A DNA stretch of 34,656 nt from an uncultured Collinsella sp. (lineage in GTDB: Bacteria > Actinomycetota > Coriobacteriia > Coriobacteriales > Coriobacteriaceae), in contig URBP01000010.1 in assembly GCA_900546105.1 (NCBI GenBank), positions 1-34,656 of the forward strand, read 5' to 3'. Below, one piece after another: positions 30,646 through 34,656 of the stretch. The number at the start of each line of letters is the position of its first letter. Position 1 is the stretch's first letter. A model generated the notes under the pieces. The model did no database searches, was not told the origin of the DNA, and saw only the letters and a list, made by a program, of their open reading frames with translations. Position numbers and translations under genes: made by a program.

Positions 30646-31560
30646 ATGTGGCGCACCTGCCAGCGCAAAAGGCAACGAGCATGCGATTGCCAAGCGCGCC
30701 CCCCCGAAAGGCCTGCCATCAATCCCTTTGTTGAGCCCTCTCATGCCCTCGCCAAACAGGCATGCTGGAGCATCGCGCTCGTCATGATTCTTGCCTGCTT
30801 GTTCTCGACCCTCGACAACGTGGTCACGCTCTCCAACGCCCACGGCACCATTGCCGTGCAAACATGGCCGCGCCTCTTTTTGGCGGCGAGCGGCCTTGCC
30901 GCCGGCATTATCTTTGATCTTGCCGAGCGCCGATACATGGGACTTGTCATGCTCGGCATCGCCGTGCTCTCGACCATTTCCATCCTGGCCGTGGAAGCCG
31001 GCGCCGATCCCAACCTGGGCCTTGTCGTCTTTTACCTGAGCTCGGGCTTTTTCGTCACGTTCTTTACCGCCACGTTTACTCAGCTGGCACCGCGCATGCA
31101 CGTGCCCGCCTTCTGGGCCGGCATGGGCCGTGCGGCCAATAACGTGTGCGCGTTCACCACGTCGGGCGTCTCGCTTGCGCTTGTGACCTCTGGCAACGTC
31201 GCCCTCATCATGATTGGCGCGGTCGTGCTTCTCGTCGCCGCCTGCGCAGCATTCGTTGCCGCGGGCCTATTCCGCCTGCCCCAAACCGAGCAGGAGCGCG
31301 AACATCAACAGCTTGCCGAGGAGGCGCTGGCAGCACCGAGTATCGAGGAGCAGCGTCAGGTCTTCATCACCGATCACGCTCTCACCCCGCGCGAAGTCGA
31401 CGTTCTCATGGCCGTAACCCAGGACGAGCGCCCGCTCAAACAGGTCGCCGAGGAGCTTGGTATCTCGATGCGCATGGTACAGCGCCACCTGAGCTCCATT
31501 TATCAAAAGACCGACACGCAGACGCGCGCCGGTCTCACCAAGGCCTTTCCCTCGGCCTAA
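30646..31560 (+). CDS. 5'-shortened membrane protein with C-terminal LuxR-type HTH (probable truncated regulator)
   Basis: The readable frame covers 304 codons. Residues about 40-215 form some six membrane helices (SIALVMILACLF, FLAASGLAAGIIF, FYLSSGFFVTFF, GAVVLLVAACAAFVAAGLF). Residues about 245-300 are a complete LuxR-type HTH (LTPREVDVLMAV, QVAEELGISMRMVQRHLSSIYQK). Coriobacteriia commonly encode 12-helix MFS-like proteins with this HTH; only the second half of the membrane part is present here. The first roughly 35 codons do not look like protein and no good ribosome binding site precedes any ATG. An alternative ATG at 30681 joins this frame only if one C of the seven-C run near 30700 is an error. 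It is probably a decayed or rearranged gene, though the HTH is intact. Confidence 0.6.
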   Translation: MWRTCQRKRQRACDCQARPPERPAINPFVEPSHALAKQACWSIALVMILACLFSTLDNVVTLSNAHGTIAVQTWPRLFLAASGLAAGIIFDLAERRYMGLVMLGIAVLSTISILAVEAGADPNLGLVVFYLSSGFFVTFFTATFTQLAPRMHVPAFWAGMGRAANNVCAFTTSGVSLALVTSGNVALIMIGAVVLLVAACAAFVAAGLFRLPQTEQEREHQQLAEEALAAPSIEEQRQVFITDHALTPREVDVLMAVTQDERPLKQVAEELGISMRMVQRHLSSIYQKTDTQTRAGLTKAFPSA

Positions 31561-31564
31561 AACA

Positions 31565-31605
31565 AAAACCACCACAAAGGTGCCTGTCCCCTTTGCGGTG
31601 GTTTT
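31565..31605. terminator. Bidirectional terminator, family H palindrome (copy 2)
   Basis: AAAACCACCACAAAGG pairs 15/16 with CCTTTGCGGTGGTTTT around TGCCTGTCC, between the convergent LuxR-type (stop 31560) and cytidylate-kinase-like (stop 31612) genes. The A/T-rich ends on both sides suit termination in either direction. Confidence 0.8.
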
Positions 31606-31611
31606 GGTCGG

Positions 31612-32235
31612 TTAGCCTTCGAGTTGGGCCACCTTGTAGCGGTAGGCCGCGGCGATGACGTCCTTGCAGCCTTCGCGGCCCAGCTTGGCGCGGTTGACGA
31701 CGATGTCTTTACCGCTCGTCATCTTCCACTTTCCGGCGCTATAGCGCTTATAGAACGCCTCGCGTGCCTTCTGTTGCTGCTTGACCAGCTTGGCGCCTTT
31801 CTTTTTATTAAGGCCACGCTTCTTGCGCACGATCTCGACGCGGTCCTCAAAGGGTGCAGTCACCAACACGGCAATGTGGTTGGGGTTGTTGCGCAGCAGG
31901 TAATCGGACAGACGGCCTTCGATAATGCAGCTCTCGGTCTCGCCCAGGTCCAAAATCACCTGGCTCATCTTCTGGAACAACTTGTCCGAGTACGAACGCG
32001 CATCGTAGCGGTCGGGCAGAAACGCCATGTTCTCCACGGCCAGACGCTCGTCATAGGCGGCCATCTTATCGAGCGACTCGCCCGCGCGCAGCGACGCGCG
32101 CACCAGCAGCTCGTTGTCGTACAGTGGAATCCCCAGCTCGTCGGCGAGCATGCGACCAATCTCGTGGCCCTCGGCGCCAAAGTCGCGCGCGATGGTAATG
32201 ACCACAGGATTCTTCTTGTTCTCCAGATCGCTCAT
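31612..32235 (-). CDS. Cytidylate kinase-like family protein
   Basis: A 207-residue protein of the cytidylate-kinase-like (Cytidylate_kinase2) family. The N-terminal VVITIARDFGAEGHEIGRML takes the place of a P-loop and is followed by the family mark LGIPLYDNELL. Later come the lid-like IIEGRLSDYLL, VLVTAPFEDRVEIV, and basic residues (KKRGLNKKKG). The phosphate-binding loop is AEGHEIG instead of GSGG-type. Real CMP kinase activity is not established for this family. The ATG at 32235 follows GAAAGGAATCGCG. It lies downstream of an amino-acid ABC transporter operon, separated by a family H palindrome. Confidence 0.82.
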   Translation of the reverse strand: MSDLENKKNPVVITIARDFGAEGHEIGRMLADELGIPLYDNELLVRASLRAGESLDKMAAYDERLAVENMAFLPDRYDARSYSDKLFQKMSQVILDLGETESCIIEGRLSDYLLRNNPNHIAVLVTAPFEDRVEIVRKKRGLNKKKGAKLVKQQQKAREAFYKRYSAGKWKMTSGKDIVVNRAKLGREGCKDVIAAAYRYKVAQLEG

Positions 32236-32252
32236 CGCGATTCCTTTCTCTA

Positions 32253-32281
32253 TGTGACAAAGGGGCTGTCCCTTTGCCACA
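32253..32281. repeat. CAAAGG palindrome, family H (copy 3)
   Basis: TGTGACAAAGG pairs 10/11 with CCTTTGCCACA around GGCTGTC. It lies between the permease gene stop (32284) and the cytidylate-kinase-like start, so it could attenuate read-through from the transporter operon. Confidence 0.65.
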
Positions 32282-32283
32282 TT

Positions 32284-32922
32284 CTACGCTGCCACCATTC
32301 GCCTCTGATATGCGCGAACCAGCAACGAGATACCAAAGTTGAGCACAAAGTACATCGCAAACACCAGGCCGTAGAGCATAAGCACCTGCGACAGGTCGAT
32401 CGCATGGGCCATCACGACGTTTGCCGTGTACATGAGCTCGGCCACGTTAATCCCCGAAAGATACGAGCTGTCCTTGATGACGGTCGTGCACTGGCTAAAC
32501 AGCGCCGGAATGATCGTCTTAAACGTCTGCGGCAGAATGATGTAGCGCATGGTGGCAAAGAAGCCAAAGCCCTGGCTCTGCGCTGCCTCAAACTGGCCGC
32601 GCGGAATCGAGTTGAGACCGCCGCGCACAATCTCGGCCATAACGGCGCTGGTAAACAGCGTAAAGGCAATGGTCGAAATCACAATGTCCAAACCCTGCAC
32701 CGTAAAGTAGATAAACAGGATCCACAGCAGGTTCGGCGTGCAGCGGAACAGCTCGATATAGGCGCTCACCAGAATACGGAATGGGCGGGGCGCATAGCTT
32801 TTAACGAGCGCCAGCACCGTGCCAAAGATGAGCGAGAAAAAGATCGACAGCGCCGAGATCTCTATGGTCTTAACAAAGCCGCCCCAAATGTAGAGCAGGT
32901 TGGTCGCGTTGAAGATTTCCAT
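32284..32922 (-). CDS. Amino-acid ABC transporter permease (second)
   Basis: A 212-residue inner-membrane permease of the His/Glu/Gln (HisMQ) family. About five helices are visible, and the EAA-type coupling loop reads EIVRGGLNSIPRGQFEAAQSQGF, followed by ILPQTFKTIIPALFSQ. It starts 3 nt after the stop of the other permease, and the two probably form a heterodimer. It belongs to the ATPase-binding protein-permease-permease operon. Confidence 0.92.
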   Translation of the reverse strand: MEIFNATNLLYIWGGFVKTIEISALSIFFSLIFGTVLALVKSYAPRPFRILVSAYIELFRCTPNLLWILFIYFTVQGLDIVISTIAFTLFTSAVMAEIVRGGLNSIPRGQFEAAQSQGFGFFATMRYIILPQTFKTIIPALFSQCTTVIKDSSYLSGINVAELMYTANVVMAHAIDLSQVLMLYGLVFAMYFVLNFGISLLVRAYQRRMVAA

Positions 32923-32925
32923 GCG

Positions 32926-33672
32926 CTAGGCCTCCTCTACGTTGTCGAGCCCCAGCTCGGCCAGGCTCACGCCGCGCGGACGCTCCTTGGAGCGGCGCTC
33001 GAGCCACTGCACCAGCATGGCGAGCGGAAAGCAGATGATGAAGTACATAAGGCAGCAGACGATGTATCCCTGCAGGTAACCGTACAGACTCACAAAGTTG
33101 TCGGAACGGTACATAAGGTCGCCGCCGGCCACAAGCGCCAGCACCGACGTGTTCTTGACTAGGTTGAGGGCCTGGTTACACAGCGGGGGCAGAATGATCT
33201 TGAACGTCTGGGGCAGCACGATGTACCAGTATGCCTGCGCACGGGTGAAGCCCTGGCTCTGGGCCGCCTCCATCTGACCGCGCGGAACCGCCTCGATACC
33301 AGTGCGGATGACCTCCGAAATGTAGGCCGCGTGATACAGACCCACACCCAAGAAGCCCAGCACAAACGGTGCGATGCGCACCGGCTGGTCGGCACCGGTT
33401 ATGGCCTGCAAAAACTGCGGGCCGGCCATGTACATAAAGAGCACCTGCACGGGCAACGGGGTGTTCTGGTAAAACTCCACGTACACGCGGCTGATGGCGC
33501 GCAGCACCCGCGAACGGGTGGTCGAGAACACGCCCAGCAGCGTGCCCAGCACCAGCGACAGCAGCAGGCCGGCAACGACCACTTGCAGCGTCACGCCAAA
33601 GCCCTCCCAGAAGGGCCCCATGTTTTGAAATGTCGTCGACCAACGGTCGGCGTCAAATAATCCTTCGAGCAT
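32926..33672 (-). CDS. Amino-acid ABC transporter permease (first)
   Basis: About 248 residues from the ATG at 33672, which follows AAGGAAGGA; the extended frame to 33705 lacks a site. It is a HisMQ-type permease with the loop EVIRTGIEAVPRGQMEAAQSQGF and IVLPQTFKIILPPLCNQ, nearly parallel to its partner. The C-terminal tail carries an extra basic/acidic stretch (ERRSKERPRGVSLAELGLDNVEEA) facing the cytoplasm. Confidence 0.92.
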   Translation of the reverse strand: MLEGLFDADRWSTTFQNMGPFWEGFGVTLQVVVAGLLLSLVLGTLLGVFSTTRSRVLRAISRVYVEFYQNTPLPVQVLFMYMAGPQFLQAITGADQPVRIAPFVLGFLGVGLYHAAYISEVIRTGIEAVPRGQMEAAQSQGFTRAQAYWYIVLPQTFKIILPPLCNQALNLVKNTSVLALVAGGDLMYRSDNFVSLYGYLQGYIVCCLMYFIICFPLAMLVQWLERRSKERPRGVSLAELGLDNVEEA

Positions 33673-33697
33673 TTGATTCCTTCCTTGGACGATGCGC

Positions 33698-34573
33698 CTA
33701 TACAAGACCCCAGGTCTTGACCTCTTGGTCGAGCCAGCCGTCGGCCAAGCGATCGCAAATCACCTGATCGACCACGGCCGAAAGGTCGCAGCCCTTTTTG
33801 GTCGCCACGCCGTAGCCCTGCTCGCCAAACTTGACCTCGGGCTGCAGCAGCTCAACGGTCTCGTTCATGTAGCCGGCCAGCGTGGAGCGGTCCATGGCAA
33901 AGACGTCAATATTGCCGGCGTCGAGCGAACTCTTGATGATGGGATAGCCGCTAAAGGCCCTAAACTCGGGCTTGCAGGTAAAGCCGTTATCCTTGATCAT
34001 CTGCTCGATCAGGCTCTGTGTGGTGGCACCCTGGCTCACGCCAATGACCTTGCCATCCAGATCCTCAATCGAGGTAAAGCCCGAACGCTTCTTGACCATG
34101 AGTCCCACGTAGTCGGTGCGGTACGGCGTCGAGAAATCCCAGCTCTTCTTGCGCTCGTCGGTGATGGTGTAGGTCGCCGCGACCACGTCGAGTTGGCCGT
34201 TATCGATCAGCGGACCGCGCGTCTTGGGCGTTACGTCGGTAAACTCGACAAGCTCCTGGGCGCGGGCCTCCTTGTAGCTCACGCCAAAGACGGCAGCGGC
34301 GATCTGGTAGCACAAATCGACTTCCATGCCCTCAAAACGGCCCTTGGCGGTGTCGTAATAACCGTAGCCGGGAACGTCCTTCTTCACGCCGGCATTCAGA
34401 TGGCCACGCGACTTGATGGCCGCAAGCTTGGACCCCTTGTCGGAGCCCTCGCCGCTGGTGGAGTTGCCGCAACCGGTAAGCGCGGTCCCCGTCAGCGCAA
34501 GCATGCCGGCGCCCGCCAGCTGCAAAAAGTGACGGCGCGACACGGCCGCCCTCGTCATATCCGTCATGTCCAT
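33698..34573 (-). CDS. Amino-acid ABC transporter binding lipoprotein (Tat-type signal)
   Basis: About 291 residues, a family 3 solute-binding protein. The N-terminus combines a twin-arginine motif (SRRHFLQLAG) with a lipobox (LTGC), so it is probably exported folded and lipid-anchored outside the membrane. Family marks: GYYDTAKGRFEGMEVDLCYQ, then DVVAATYTITDERKKSWDFS and GVSQGATTQSLIEQ. The exact amino acid is not clear; polar amino acids such as Gln/Glu are typical for this class. The ATG at 34573 is preferred over the GTG at 34576. It lies 25 nt upstream of the first permease and 8 nt downstream of the ATPase gene. Confidence 0.9.
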   Translation of the reverse strand: MDMTDMTRAAVSRRHFLQLAGAGMLALTGTALTGCGNSTSGEGSDKGSKLAAIKSRGHLNAGVKKDVPGYGYYDTAKGRFEGMEVDLCYQIAAAVFGVSYKEARAQELVEFTDVTPKTRGPLIDNGQLDVVAATYTITDERKKSWDFSTPYRTDYVGLMVKKRSGFTSIEDLDGKVIGVSQGATTQSLIEQMIKDNGFTCKPEFRAFSGYPIIKSSLDAGNIDVFAMDRSTLAGYMNETVELLQPEVKFGEQGYGVATKKGCDLSAVVDQVICDRLADGWLDQEVKTWGLV

Positions 34574-34581
34574 CACCGCAC

Positions 34582-34656
34582 CTAGTGCAGAATCTTGGAC
34601 AGGAACTCGCGGCAGCGCGGGTTCTCGGGGTTATCGAAGAAGTGCTCGGGCGTGCC
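34582..34656 (-). CDS. Amino-acid ABC transporter ATPase, C-terminal end (partial)
   Basis: The last 24 codons of a GlnQ-type ATPase are visible: GTPEHFFDNPENPRCREFLS followed by KILH and a TAG at 34582-34584. The G-x-P-x-x-(F/I)-F-x-x-P-x-x-x-R pattern is the usual C-terminal end of amino-acid ABC ATPases. The rest lies beyond the window. It is the first visible gene of the transporter operon. Confidence 0.88.
   Translation of the reverse strand, partial: GTPEHFFDNPENPRCREFLSKILH

Overview
The window is a high-GC bacterial contig end. It most resembles a gut actinobacterium of the class Coriobacteriia, near Collinsella. That placement is inference from gene content and style: a group 4 hydrogenase with an NfnAB pair, a membrane-bound LuxR-type protein, an LAATG-type sortase signal, a Tat lipoprotein and Ala-rich protein tails. 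There is no 16S rRNA gene here to confirm it. Bases 1-31 are not genomic: they match the 3' part of the Illumina TruSeq read-1 adapter.

Layout. 32-479: repeat elements and a strong hairpin. 480-6109 (minus): a five-gene Ech-like membrane [NiFe] hydrogenase operon whose NuoL-like and NuoH-like membrane subunits are fused. 6395-6790 (minus): an orphan IS3/IS150-type OrfA helix-turn-helix protein. 7240-9276 (minus): an old-yellow-enzyme/dienoyl-CoA-reductase-type flavoenzyme. 9277-10056: a gene-free stretch packed with three different phased repeat arrays. 10057-11499 (minus): an AlbA_2/ATPase-domain regulator. 11781-11857 (minus): initiator tRNA. 12054-12827 (plus): coaX. 12883-14283: an AAA-ATPase/DUF4143 gene bracketed by three long palindromes. 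14382-17674 (minus): cobB, folP-folK fusion and birA-like. 17811-18629 (plus): exodeoxyribonuclease III. 18630-19167: repeat elements of the same kinds as those at the left end. 19168-22416 (minus): a complete ECF vitamin/metal transporter (T, fused A-A', S). 22613-26074 (plus): glmU, prs, pth. 26437-28676 (plus): nfnA-nfnB. 29004-30566 (minus): a sortase-anchored surface protein. 30646-31560 (plus): a 5'-shortened membrane LuxR-type regulator. 31612-34656 (minus): an amino-acid ABC transporter operon and a cytidylate-kinase-like gene.

How the genes fit together. Ech-type hydrogenase (ferredoxin-linked proton reduction coupled to ion pumping) and NfnAB (electron bifurcation between ferredoxin, NADH and NADPH) form a plausible redox and energy module for a fermentative anaerobe. 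Most other genes are housekeeping: CoA, folate, peptidoglycan precursor, PRPP, tRNA recycling and DNA repair.

The least explained content is non-coding. (i) Two loci carry 15-mers in strictly alternating orientation every 40-41 bp (9414-9629 and 28830-28965). (ii) A family of about 150-160 bp elements has perfect long terminal inverted repeats that covary between copies, and shares an internal core even where the terminal arms differ (left end and 18705-19120). (iii) Palindromes bracket the AAA-ATPase gene. (iv) A 105-nt hairpin follows prs. (v) A 179-bp inverted-repeat element follows pth.
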